DNA from: Pectinophora gossypiella
Lineage: Eukaryota; Arthropoda; Insecta; Lepidoptera; Gelechiidae
Assembly (NCBI RefSeq): GCF_024362695.1
Contig: NC_065420.1
Coordinates: forward strand, 15,229,420-15,293,419
Length of the DNA stretch: 64,000 nucleotides
Direction: 5' to 3'
Within the stretch, counting starts at the first letter, position 1. Each line of letters opens with the position of its first letter. Of this stretch, positions 13,001 through 21,062 are shown piece by piece. Both the position numbers and the translations under genes were made by a program. The notes beneath the pieces were generated by a model. It had not been told where the DNA came from and made no database searches. It was given only the letters and a program-made list of their open reading frames with translations.

Positions 13001-16000
13001 TGGTGTACGGTTTCAGTTCGTTTGTAGATGGTACTTCGCAGGTAAAATTAAAAGTGTCGTTGTTTTTGTTCCATGCGAGTCCGAGTGTTTTGCTGAATTC
13101 TTCTTGTTTGAAGTTGAAGTTATTGTTTTGGTTTTTATCGTTATCTTGCAGTTCTGTTAGAATAGACGGCTCGTTGCTAGCCCATTTACACAGCACGAAA
13201 CCTCCTTTCTTTAACAACTCGTAAAGTTGTTGTTGTAGTAATTTTGTTGTTTCGATATTATGGTGACCGGTGATGACGTCATCCATGTAAAAATCGTTTA
13301 TCAGCGCCTTTTGAGCCAGTGGATACGCATGGCCTTCGTCTGTTGCCAGCTGCAACAATGTACGCATAGCGATGAAAGGTGCGGCTTTTGTGCCGTACGT
13401 TAGAGTACAAAGCTGCATTTCTTGCAGTTGATCTCTCATAGAGTTCCTCCATATTATTTTTTGGAGACTTTGTTGGTCTGAACGGATAAGGATTTGGCGG
13501 TACATTTTCTCTATATCCGCCGTTAAGACGTATTTATAACTTCGCCACTTCGTTATAAGTGCTAGGACGTTCTTTTGTAAGTTAGGTCCCTTTTCCATCA
13601 AGTCGTTTAGGCTATAGCCAGAGTCTGTTTTCAGTGAGGCATTGAAAACAGCTCTCAGTTTTGTGGTTGTTGAATTTTCTCTTAACACTCCGTGATGCGG
13701 AAGGTAGGATGAAGGTTCGGTTTCAGATGACGTTGCAGGTTTCATGTGACCCAGATCAATGTAGTCTTTTATAAATTGTTTATATAGACTTGCAAAATGG
13801 TTTTGCCTCGATATCTTCTTTTCTAATTGAAGAAATTGTGCGATGGCTTGACGTTTCGAGTTACCAAGTTTTTGTTCATAGTTTTCGATCATTGGCATCG
13901 TTACCACGTAGCGTCCGTTGTTTGTTCGTTCTGTGGTTTCAATGTAGTTGTTTTCACAGTAAGCGTTGTTTGAGCTATGCTCGGGGTCAGGTTCCGTTGA
14001 AACCTCTTCCGACTCCCAAAAATGATTTAAACTATCCAGGTCATTTAGTGTGACTAGACAGTTAAATTGCTTCGTGGCGCCGCATAGTATCCAGCCCAAC
14101 TTTGTTTGTTGAGCTACTGGTGAGTATTGGTCTTGTTTTAACACACCTTCTAGTATTACTTCCGAGTAGATGTCGGCCCCTAGTAGCAGGTCGACGGGCC
14201 CCGAAATATGAAAATCTGGGTCAGCTAATTTTATGTTGTCAAGATGTTTCCAGTTCTCCGTATTTATTGGCGAGTTAGGCAGGTTGTTGATAAGTTTACG
14301 CATCACTAGCGCATCGGTGCTAAAAGTGTAATCGGAGTGGATTGATTTGCACTCCAGTTTTATAATGCCTTTACTTTTGCCAATTATAGAGCCTACTCCT
14401 GATACTGCAGCGTTCATCTTGCTCCTCGGTAAGTTTAACCGTTGAGCGGCATTTTCTGTGATCAAGGTAACTTGTGATCCTTGATCCAGTAATGCGCGTA
14501 GAGTGACGTAATCACTTTCTTTGTTTTTTACTTTAAGTTGTAGTGTAGTTAGAAGTATCTCTTGATCTTCGCTGTTGATGTGATTGGATGAGCGTTCCCC
14601 TGATGATAAGGTCGCTGGTCGTATATTTTGGTGTTGTTGTTTTAGGGTATCATCGTGTAATAAAGAATGGTGTTTATAATTACACGTGATGCATCGTTTT
14701 GTTGAAGTACATTTATTTCCACCATGGCTAAATAAACAGTTTTTACATAGTTGTAGTTTATTAGCCGTTTGGTTTCGCGTTGCGACATTCATGTCAAGAA
14801 ATGCCGCGCACTGCCGGAGAACATGATCGCCTTTGCAGAGTGGACAGTTTCGAAGTGAAGCATGGTAGGTTCTTGTCCACTTTTCCGATCGATTAAAGTT
14901 CGTTGGTTTCGATTCGAAATTATTTTTAAAGGATGTTGTTTGATAAGTCGGCTTTTGGCCGCCTTTTTTGATGCGGGCGGTTTCCAATGACATGAACTTT
15001 ACCTCTAAGAAGCCCATGAACTCTTCCAGGTCTGGCAGCTTTCTCGAGTTTCCCATACTCGTTATATAGTCGCTGTAAGTGACGTCATCCAGTTTAGCTG
15101 TGAGTAGGTGTACGATGAGCGGACCCCATTCTGTTATTTTGATGTCAATATTTTCAAGGGCGTTCAGACATTCCCTGGTGGTGTCATGTAACTTTTTCAA
15201 GTTGATGGCGTTTGCTTTCTCAATAGATGGTTGATTGAGAAGTGTATCTGTGTATGACGTAAAAAGTAAACGCTTGTTATCGTAGCGGTTTTGTATAATT
15301 TCAAGACACGAATCATAGTTGTCTGCGCACACAGATAAATGTTTTATAAGTTTCTCAGCTTCACCTTTCAATTTAGATTTTAGGTATTTCATTTTCTGTG
15401 TCTTATTTAAGGTCGGGTTATTGTGGATTGTCTCAAAGAATAGGTCTCTAAAAGACACCCAGTTGTTATAAGCGCCATTAAAATCCGGTAGCTCAATTTT
15501 TGGCGTTGACTTTTCATAATGAGAACTTTCCCACATTTTCCTGCTTAGTTCTTCTTTTAATTTATCGTATGCTCTCTCCCAGTGAGCAAAGTTATTCTCG
15601 TATGCTTCATCGCTGCCTTGTAATAGATAACTCAGCTCCCAGTGAATTTTGTCAATCGATTCCCACTTTGATTGTAATATGTTAAGTTGATCTTGTAGTT
15701 GCCATTTTTCATTAAGATGCTGTACATTTACCTTTGACACGGCACGCTCAAGCGCATGGAAGTTACATGTCTGGGTTCGTAGTAGCGTTGAAATATGTTT
15801 ATCGTTTTCTTCAATGACGATTTCCTTGGGTTTTTGTGCTCTCACTGAAGATTCACTCTGGATCGTTTGAGGTGTTTTTGAACTTGAGGGTTGACCTAAG
15901 CGTTCAATTCGTAAGTTGGTCATCGATTGCAAGGTTTCGTTAAACATGGTTTTAGTTATACCATAGACGTTCTTTTGAAAGTAGTCGGTATCAGCACGTG

Positions 16001-16202
16001 TTGTTTCAAATTGTTTCAGTAGTTCATGATTGCAGCTAAATTCACTCCAATGTGATTCTAGAGCAGTGATCCGTTTATTTAGATATTCCAAAGTCTTTCT
16101 TGATTGGCTATCTTTTTTGTAATTAGTCGCGATGTCCTTTATAGACTCGTAACTATTTTCTTGTTTTCTAATTAGCTCGTTGAATAATTCTTCATCGGCC
16201 AT
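9999..16202 (-). CDS. BEL/Pao Gag-Pol polyprotein with fused Env-like N-terminal part
   Basis: The 2067-residue frame starts at the first ATG after a ~320-nt leader. Domains in order: a Gag region with the conserved PDFNG/W segment (~235-400), Cys/His knuckles (~450-510), an aspartic protease with the ALLDQGSQ signature (~570), a Pao-type reverse transcriptase with YMDD (~970), RNase H (GFCDAS, ~1152), an integrase with HHCC finger (~1470) and a D,D,E core (SDNGTNF ~1602; WPSAGGLWE ~1652), and a C-terminal DUF5641-like domain (~1800). The frame does not stop after integrase. It runs into a signal-peptide-like hydrophobic segment (~1861-1880), a furin-type RKRR site (~1979), a fusion-peptide-like stretch and a heptad-rich tail, as in insect BEL/errantivirus Env proteins related to baculovirus F. 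It then ends early. Gag-Pol looks intact; the Env part is truncated. Confidence 0.93.
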   Translation of the reverse strand: MADEELFNELIRKQENSYESIKDIATNYKKDSQSRKTLEYLNKRITALESHWSEFSCNHELLKQFETTRADTDYFQKNVYGITKTMFNETLQSMTNLRIERLGQPSSSKTPQTIQSESSVRAQKPKEIVIEENDKHISTLLRTQTCNFHALERAVSKVNVQHLNEKWQLQDQLNILQSKWESIDKIHWELSYLLQGSDEAYENNFAHWERAYDKLKEELSRKMWESSHYEKSTPKIELPDFNGAYNNWVSFRDLFFETIHNNPTLNKTQKMKYLKSKLKGEAEKLIKHLSVCADNYDSCLEIIQNRYDNKRLLFTSYTDTLLNQPSIEKANAINLKKLHDTTRECLNALENIDIKITEWGPLIVHLLTAKLDDVTYSDYITSMGNSRKLPDLEEFMGFLEVKFMSLETARIKKGGQKPTYQTTSFKNNFESKPTNFNRSEKWTRTYHASLRNCPLCKGDHVLRQCAAFLDMNVATRNQTANKLQLCKNCLFSHGGNKCTSTKRCITCNYKHHSLLHDDTLKQQHQNIRPATLSSGERSSNHINSEDQEILLTTLQLKVKNKESDYVTLRALLDQGSQVTLITENAAQRLNLPRSKMNAAVSGVGSIIGKSKGIIKLECKSIHSDYTFSTDALVMRKLINNLPNSPINTENWKHLDNIKLADPDFHISGPVDLLLGADIYSEVILEGVLKQDQYSPVAQQTKLGWILCGATKQFNCLVTLNDLDSLNHFWESEEVSTEPDPEHSSNNAYCENNYIETTERTNNGRYVVTMPMIENYEQKLGNSKRQAIAQFLQLEKKISRQNHFASLYKQFIKDYIDLGHMKPATSSETEPSSYLPHHGVLRENSTTTKLRAVFNASLKTDSGYSLNDLMEKGPNLQKNVLALITKWRSYKYVLTADIEKMYRQILIRSDQQSLQKIIWRNSMRDQLQEMQLCTLTYGTKAAPFIAMRTLLQLATDEGHAYPLAQKALINDFYMDDVITGHHNIETTKLLQQQLYELLKKGGFVLCKWASNEPSILTELQDNDKNQNNNFNFKQEEFSKTLGLAWNKNNDTFNFTCEVPSTNELKPYTKRELLSEISRIYDPLGWLAPMTIKAKLIFQKLWTDRFQNISWDETLPDNITEEWIKIKSELHNINSITLPRWINNSNNCIELQGFCDASERAYACVVYSRTTSQTGDYVTTIVAAKTKVSPLKNKTTLPRLELCGALLLAKLLDKVKTALADYQLKITCWTDSKVVLAWLQGKQSKWEKYIANRTSLITSIVPASNWGYVKTNENPADCATRGLSPSKLVTFSLWFEGPEWLKIRVEHKETTEATKKTFTTNEGLLKTCYTTEPVRNTNNLIKHLLERYNDIDRITCILGWVMRFVKALRNKSISSRRDQLTLAELQEANRIIVKSIQHDCFEDEISSLKNKGKLPNKSNILKLHPFLDSNGILRVGGRLEHAYLPPEMKHPAIIPYEGKLTQLIVDNAHQKTLHGGARLTLAATRNQYWIVSGNRAVKKILRNCVKCRRYSINKTEQLMGNLPKERITPSRPFRHTGIDFTGHVEVKINKGRGIKTCKGYIAIFICMSTKAVHIELVSDLTTQTFIAALKRMCARRGAPQHIYSDNGTNFSGAAKVLNDEFKQYETMLSSEFFKEINTMKIEWHFNAPAWPSAGGLWEAAVRSMKNHLKRVIGQQKLTYEQFATLLTQIEASMNSRPLCPLTEDIEDLDYLTPGHFLSGGPAMNLPIDEPEEMKSVDLKNNWKLIELMYRHYWKRWSQEYLHLLQTRGKWQHAKQNITKGQLVLVKENNLPPSKWAMGRITELHPGSDDLVRVVTLKTQNGVLKRPITKLAPLPVRESDDVTEPKKPELENDNKKRISLNKLNSLFVMLLVACTTLIPVQAATLSQNFKITPLNENHPIYFDYVGNMQLIHEEWKLLVYYNLTTFWQSTSKVEQFVNHLEKICNTMPNEPCHSTIKQLKYETSQLDEYNKLLLSQHQQRKRRGYVNGVGNLARALFGVLDDDFAQKYSQDILKVKENEQYLLELIRNQTLIVEAENNLIKKNEDFVNRQFETIQRLWEQNQEEYDSGNT

Positions 16203-16522
16203 TGTTCTTAGTTAGTACCTACAAATGTTGCACGTAAGTTTAGTTGTTGTAGTAGCAGTAGACGTTGTCCGTGCTGGTTACACACTCCACAGATTACGAA
16301 GTTGAAAACAAAGATTTGCTCTTCTGTTGCCACGTTATGGTCGTTGACGAATCTTCTTGATGTTGTTGATAAGCGAGTTGCGAGCACAAAATATAGCGCT
16401 GTATTACCTTACGGGCGATGCACCTTCTCAATGCTGCTGGTGAGACCTGCTTGTAGGAGGCCAGCAACACCGATTTGCAACCGTAAGAGAAACACTACAA
16501 TAATGCTCCAAATCCGCACAAA

Positions 16523-16535
16523 GCTCGAAGGACCA
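16523..16535 (-). promoter_or_regulatory. BEL primer-binding site (tRNA-Tyr type)
   Basis: On the minus strand, 6 nt after the LTR end, the sequence TGGTCCTTCGAGC is complementary to an acceptor end GCTCGAAGGA plus CCA. Insect tRNA-Tyr has this end. The match is 13 nt; the next base deviates. The stretch from here to the polyprotein ATG (16203-16522) is untranslated leader with no other feature. Confidence 0.75.
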
Positions 16536-16541
16536 AAATTA

Positions 16542-16637
16542 TGTTGGGAGTTACTCGTCGTTAACGGTACTCCGTGGTACTTATAACAACTACCCTACAA
16601 CAACCGGAGTACCGTTAACGACGAGTAACTCCCAACA
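16542..16637 (-). repeat. Fold-back 96-bp BEL 5' LTR
   Basis: Two perfect 33-bp inverted arms (16542-16574 and 16605-16637, starting TGTTGGGAGTTACTCG) enclose a 30-nt spacer. Both arms carry the terminal sequence of the LTR's 3' end. The outer 59 bp (16579-16637) is an inverted copy of the left end of the element (9230-9288). A normal U3-R 5' LTR start is missing, so this copy probably lacks its own promoter. Confidence 0.9.
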
Positions 16638-16642
16638 CCTAT

Positions 16643-16658
16643 ATTTCATTTATCTTCT
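16643..16658 (+). repeat. Copia 5' LTR, last 16 bp
   Basis: ATTTCATTTATCTTCT completes the copia left LTR after the nested BEL element and its CCTAT duplication. It matches 21047-21062 exactly. It sits directly before the copia primer-binding site. Confidence 0.93.
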
Positions 16659-16672
16659 GGTTATGGGCCCAG
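16659..16672 (+). promoter_or_regulatory. Copia primer-binding site, internal tRNA-iMet type
   Basis: GGTTATGGGCCCAG abuts the LTR end. It is complementary to the anticodon stem-loop of initiator tRNA-Met (CTGGGCCCATAACC, containing the CAT anticodon), not to a tRNA 3' end. Drosophila copia is known to prime from a 5' half of tRNA-iMet cut in the anticodon loop, so the same unusual priming is expected here. Confidence 0.85.
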
Positions 16673-16834
16673 GCCACTAGCTGGATTGAGAGGTGAATGT
16701 AGGCTTATTGTGAGTGAAATACTGTGCACGTGTCGATCGACCTCTTTTGGTGGTTATACACATCTCGCCAGGAAGGAATTTTGAAATTACTTGTTCGGAG
16801 GCAAGGCAGGACAACCTACAGGAGGGATACTATT

Positions 16835-19800
16835 ATGGATACACAGAATGTGATGAAGCTAGAGGGTTCCAAGAACTGGAATATTTGGAAATTTCAAACA
16901 TCAGTATTGTTGCGTGGGCAAGGATTGTTTAAGTTAGTGGAAGGTACAACGGTAAAACCTGAAAATGAAACACTACACTCTCAATGGGAAGCTCAGGATG
17001 CGAAGGCCCAATCGCTGATAGTAACAAGAATGACGGAGGATGTCATGCTTCACATCATCACGTGTGATACTGCGGCAAAGATGTGGCAAAAGTTATTAAG
17101 TGTTTACGAACAAAAATCTGAAACTAGTATACACATTGTACAGCAACGGTTCTTTCAGTTCAAGTATGAGGAAGGGTCAGATATGTCTGTGTTTTTGTCT
17201 AAAATACAGGAGTTACAGAGTCAATTGAAACAGATGGGGGAAGAAATATCTGACAAATTTGTAATAACAAAGGTTTTAATGTCGTTGCCGGAAGATTATA
17301 AACATTTTATATCAGCTTGGGAGTCTGCTCCAGACGAGAAACAAACTTTTGAAAACCTAGTTGCAAGATTGCTAATAGAACAGGAAAGAATTAAAGGAAA
17401 AGTGGAAAGTGTGCAAACATCTACAGCTTTCGTAGCTAAGAAAACAAACCAGAAAACTGTAAAGTGTTTCAATTGTAACAGAATAGGACATTATAAAAGT
17501 GAGTGTACGGACAAAACATTGAAAGACAGTCGTCAAGATATGAGATGTTATTATTGTAAGAAACCAGGACATTTTAAATATCAGTGTCGTTTTAGAAAGA
17601 ATAAAGAAAACAGTGAGCAAAAAGAAAGTAACGCTTTTGTAGTAGACAGTGCATTTGGTGAACATTTTCAAAAAACAAAATGGTTGGTGGATTCGGGTGC
17701 AAGCGAACATATGTGTTGTGATTACGAACTATTTACATCTTACTCTATGGTAAAAAATAAATCTGTAATTGTGGGAAACGGAACGCAAATTACTGTCCGA
17801 GGCTGTGGACAGGTGGTGGTATATGTTTGGAATGGTAGTGAATGGGTGGATACAACCATAGACAATGTACTTCATGTTCCGGAATTAAAAACAAACTTAT
17901 TCTCTGTCAACTGTGCAATAGACAAAGGTTATGTTTTGGTAACTGGTGATAAAATGTGCAAATTTTATAAGCAAAATAAAGTGATGGCAGTGGCTGAGCG
18001 TTGCGGCAGCATGTATTACCTGGATTTTCGCTATAATAAGACAGGCGCCGCAAATGTCGCTGATGTTAGAACGACAGATTTGAATGAATGGCACGAAAAA
18101 ATGGCACATCAAAACATGGGTTACGTGAAAGACGCGCTCAAGAAAAACAATATAATTCCGAGCAGTGCCCAATCCTCTACGTGCGAAAGTTGTTTAAAGG
18201 GCAAAATGCATCGTCTGCCCTACCCAAGGAGCGAAAACGTCTGCACAAAGACTGGTGAAATGATTCATGTTGATACTTGTGGACCAATGCAAACAATGTC
18301 TGTTGGAGGTTCTAGATACTTTGTCGCGTTTAAAGATGACTATTCAAAGTATAGAAAGGTGTATTTTGTGAAAGGAAAACATGAAATCAAGTTGTGCATC
18401 AAGAAATTTATTGCCCTGGCCGAGAACGAGACTGGAAATAAGGTAAAGATTGTCAGAAGTGACAATGGCACAGAATTTATAAACAAAGAGGTTCAAGATA
18501 TGTTCCAGGAAAAGGGCATAGTACATCAAACGTCGGTACCTTACACTCCAGAGCAAAACGGGAGAGCCGAGCGTGAAAACCGAATTTTAGTGGAGGCAGC
18601 CAGAACAATGCTTTGTGCTAAAAACTTACCGATCAATTTATGGGCTGAAGCTGTTAATACAGCGGCCTATGTCATCAATAGGACTGGGAAGAGCTCTGTT
18701 GAAGGAAAGACGCCCTATGAATTGTGGGCAAATAAGATTTATGATATTCATAACCTACAAATATTTGGTACCCCAGTATATGTTCATATCCCTAAAGAGA
18801 AGCGTATGAAATGGGATCCTAAGGGAGAAAAAGGAGTGATGGTGGGGTATGGTGAAACTACTAAAGGATACAGAGTGTATTTTCCAGATAAGAAAGAAGT
18901 GGAAATTAAAAGGGATATAGTATTTATTAAAGAAGAGAGGATGAGACCAAGAGCGACAAGTGAAGAGGAAGTTCTGACTGACACATGCGCTGAAAAAGAA
19001 GAGGCTGTTCAAGAAACCCAAGTATGTGAAGATCATCAGTCACCACACACCAATTCTACATCGGACTTGGAGTCTAGTGCTCATAGCGAGTCTGAAGGCA
19101 GTCTGTATGAACCAAGTGACAGCGACGAGCTTGGTGATATTGGAGAATGCTCTGTAAGTCCTAAGGAGAAGCGTGTAAGAAAACAAACAAAATTCTACAA
19201 CTGCAACAATGTGATGGTGGATGACCAAGAGCCTAAGACATATGAGGAGGCCATGAGAAGCCCGAATGCCTGTAAGTGGCAAAAGGCCGTACAAAGGGAA
19301 CTTCAAACTCTTCAAGAGACTGACACGTGGTATGTATGTGAACCACCATGTAATGAAAAAGTGATTAGTAGTAAGTGGGTGTTTAAGGTCAAACAAAGCA
19401 ATGGTTCTATACAGTATAAAGCTAGATTAGTTGCCAGGGGATTTGAACAAAATGATATATTAAATATTGACGAAATTTATGCACCTGTAGCAAAATTAGC
19501 AACTTTTAGACTATTTATGGCTGTAGCATCTAAATTAAACTTACCTGTTTTTCAGATGGATGTGACAGGGGCCTTTTTGTATGGAGATATAGATGAAAAT
19601 GTATACTTAGAACTACCAGAAGGTGCTTATAATGGGGACAAGAGAATTGTTAAATTGAATAAATCCTTGTATGGCTTAAAAAAGTCTCCCAAATATTGGA
19701 ATGAAAAATTTAATTCTGTTATTACAAAAGAAAACTTTGTTAGGTCACAAAGTGATTGTTGTTTGTATACAAAATGTATAGGTGGTAGTAAGACATATGT

Positions 19801-20773
19801 TTTGTTATATGTTGATGATTTATTAATCTTTGGAAATGATGAAACAGTAATATGTGACCTTAAGTCATTGTTAAACAAGGAATTTAAAATGAAGGATATG
19901 GGATTAGTATCAATTTTCTTAGGTATACATGTAAAACAGGATTTTGAAAATAAAATTACTGAATTAAGTCAAAAGGAATATCTTGAAAATGTTTTACATA
20001 AATTTAAAATGTATAATTGTAAAGAAATGTGTACCCCTATGGATGTAAACTTTAATGCTAAAATATTGTTAGAGGTAAATAATGGGTCTGTAATTAACAA
20101 AGAAATTGAAAAGACATGTAGACAAATTATAGGTTGTCTGTCATATGCAGCATTAGGAACAAGACCAGATATCTGTGTTGTTTTATCTATTTTGAGCAGA
20201 TATCAGAATAAAGCTAATAATATGTTATTAACAGCCTTAAAAAGAGTTTTAAGGTATGTTAAACACACTCTTAATTATAAATTAGTATATAGATGTAATA
20301 GTGACATGTTAATTGGTTTTTGTGATGCAAATTGGGGAGGAGACCTAAGTGATAGAAAGTCCACTACGGGCTATTGTTTTAAGTTTGCTAATTGTTTAAT
20401 TTCTTGGTGTTCAAAAAGGCAGGCCAGTGTTAGTCTGTCTTCAACAGAATCTGAATATATAGCCGCTAGTATGGCGTCAAGCGAAGCTTGTTGGCTTATT
20501 AATGTTTTAAAAGATTTTAACATTGAAAATGTTTGCCCGGTTACAATGTTTTGCGATAACCAATGTGCAATAATGGTTGCAAATACTGATAGTGTTAAGC
20601 GTTTGAAGCATGTTGATATTAGATATCATTTCATTAAGGATTTAGTTAAGAAAGGAACTTTGTGTTTAAAATATTTAAAAACTGAAGATCAAACTGCAGA
20701 TATGTTCACAAAGCCGTTAAATAAGCATTTACTGTTGAGATTTCTAAATAGTTGTGGGGTGTATGAAAAGTAA
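16835..20773 (+). CDS. Copia Gag-Pol polyprotein
   Basis: The protein is 1312 residues from the ATG at 16835. The frame is open from 16724, but the segment beginning MDTQNVMKLEG has the usual copia Gag start followed by WNIWKFQ. Domains in order: UBN2-type Gag (~10-200), two CCHC knuckles (CFNCNRIGHYKSEC ~210; CYYCKKPGHFKYQC ~237), protease (DSGAS ~285), GAG-pre-integrase HHCC finger (~418-465), integrase D,D,E (VDTCGPM ~478, SDNGTEF ~542, EQNGRAERE ~572), reverse transcriptase (MDVTGAF ~908, YVDD ~992) and RNase H (FCDANWGG ~1162, STESEYIA ~1202). No stop or frameshift is visible and all catalytic motifs are present. The enzyme set is complete, but the 5' LTR is split, so this copy's transcription should be impaired. 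Confidence 0.97.
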   Translation: MDTQNVMKLEGSKNWNIWKFQTSVLLRGQGLFKLVEGTTVKPENETLHSQWEAQDAKAQSLIVTRMTEDVMLHIITCDTAAKMWQKLLSVYEQKSETSIHIVQQRFFQFKYEEGSDMSVFLSKIQELQSQLKQMGEEISDKFVITKVLMSLPEDYKHFISAWESAPDEKQTFENLVARLLIEQERIKGKVESVQTSTAFVAKKTNQKTVKCFNCNRIGHYKSECTDKTLKDSRQDMRCYYCKKPGHFKYQCRFRKNKENSEQKESNAFVVDSAFGEHFQKTKWLVDSGASEHMCCDYELFTSYSMVKNKSVIVGNGTQITVRGCGQVVVYVWNGSEWVDTTIDNVLHVPELKTNLFSVNCAIDKGYVLVTGDKMCKFYKQNKVMAVAERCGSMYYLDFRYNKTGAANVADVRTTDLNEWHEKMAHQNMGYVKDALKKNNIIPSSAQSSTCESCLKGKMHRLPYPRSENVCTKTGEMIHVDTCGPMQTMSVGGSRYFVAFKDDYSKYRKVYFVKGKHEIKLCIKKFIALAENETGNKVKIVRSDNGTEFINKEVQDMFQEKGIVHQTSVPYTPEQNGRAERENRILVEAARTMLCAKNLPINLWAEAVNTAAYVINRTGKSSVEGKTPYELWANKIYDIHNLQIFGTPVYVHIPKEKRMKWDPKGEKGVMVGYGETTKGYRVYFPDKKEVEIKRDIVFIKEERMRPRATSEEEVLTDTCAEKEEAVQETQVCEDHQSPHTNSTSDLESSAHSESEGSLYEPSDSDELGDIGECSVSPKEKRVRKQTKFYNCNNVMVDDQEPKTYEEAMRSPNACKWQKAVQRELQTLQETDTWYVCEPPCNEKVISSKWVFKVKQSNGSIQYKARLVARGFEQNDILNIDEIYAPVAKLATFRLFMAVASKLNLPVFQMDVTGAFLYGDIDENVYLELPEGAYNGDKRIVKLNKSLYGLKKSPKYWNEKFNSVITKENFVRSQSDCCLYTKCIGGSKTYVLLYVDDLLIFGNDETVICDLKSLLNKEFKMKDMGLVSIFLGIHVKQDFENKITELSQKEYLENVLHKFKMYNCKEMCTPMDVNFNAKILLEVNNGSVINKEIEKTCRQIIGCLSYAALGTRPDICVVLSILSRYQNKANNMLLTALKRVLRYVKHTLNYKLVYRCNSDMLIGFCDANWGGDLSDRKSTTGYCFKFANCLISWCSKRQASVSLSSTESEYIAASMASSEACWLINVLKDFNIENVCPVTMFCDNQCAIMVANTDSVKRLKHVDIRYHFIKDLVKKGTLCLKYLKTEDQTADMFTKPLNKHLLLRFLNSCGVYEK

Positions 20774-20860
20774 TTTTGTAGTTCTGTATGTATTACTTAG
20801 GTATTTAAGTAACTATTGTTGTTTGGACTGTAGTAATAAGTTTTTTCCTGTTATTACATT

Positions 20861-20869
20861 GAGGCGGGG
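20861..20869 (+). promoter_or_regulatory. Copia polypurine tract
   Basis: GAGGCGGGG immediately precedes the TGTTG start of the 3' LTR. This is the position and composition expected for the plus-strand primer. Between the stop codon (20773) and this tract lie 87 bp with nothing else recognisable. Confidence 0.85.
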
Positions 20870-21062
20870 TGTTGATAATCATTGTAATAACATAGACAAT
20901 GTCTAGCGGTCGCTTTCTATTATTTTTTGTCTGTGGTTTAATGGCGTTTGATAATTGTTAGTTAAAATATAGATACTTTAAGAGTACTGTGGGTTGGGTG
21001 TTTTTTACTTAATAAATAAAAGACTATTAATAATAAATAAGCCTATATTTCATTTATCTTCT
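20870..21062 (+). repeat. Copia 3' LTR
   Basis: 193 bp, TGTTGATAATC to TTATCTTCT, with a TAATAAATAAAAG segment that could serve as polyadenylation context. It matches the split left LTR over its whole length and preserves the empty target site of the BEL insertion (GCCTATATTTC). It is followed by the target duplication AATTC. Confidence 0.96.

Larger units (their letters stand above)
9230..16637 (-). mobile_element. BEL/Pao LTR retrotransposon nested in the copia 5' LTR
   Basis: The minus-strand element begins and ends TGTTGGG...CCCAACA and is flanked by the 5-bp duplication CCTAT (9225-9229 and 16638-16642). The empty site is preserved in the copia right LTR, so the boundaries are certain. 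It carries a primer-binding site matching the 3' end of tRNA-Tyr, a 2067-codon Gag-Pol-Env-like reading frame and a short second frame. Its ends are abnormal. In place of two direct LTRs of about 340 bp, the outer 59 bp are inverted copies (9230-9288 and 16579-16637), and the 5' LTR is a 96-bp fold-back. It is younger than the copia element it interrupts. Confidence 0.95.
9053..21062 (+). mobile_element. Copia-type LTR retrotransposon (interrupted by a BEL element)
   Basis: The element is bounded by 193-bp LTRs that start TGTTGATAATC and end TTATCTTCT. The left LTR is split by a nested insertion (9053-9229 plus 16643-16658). The right LTR is 20870-21062. The bases I compared are identical between the two. 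A 5-bp target duplication AATTC flanks the element at 9048-9052 and 21063-21067. A primer-binding site follows the left LTR, a purine tract precedes the right LTR, and one intact polyprotein lies between. Without the nested element it is about 4.6 kb, normal for copia. Identical LTRs and an open reading frame argue for a recent insertion into the satellite. Confidence 0.96.

Noticed and set aside
9230..16637. Exogenous or endogenous virus insertion, because of the Env-like segment
   Set aside because: The Pao-type RT, polyprotein layout and 5-bp duplication identify a BEL/Pao retrotransposon; the Env-like part is incomplete.
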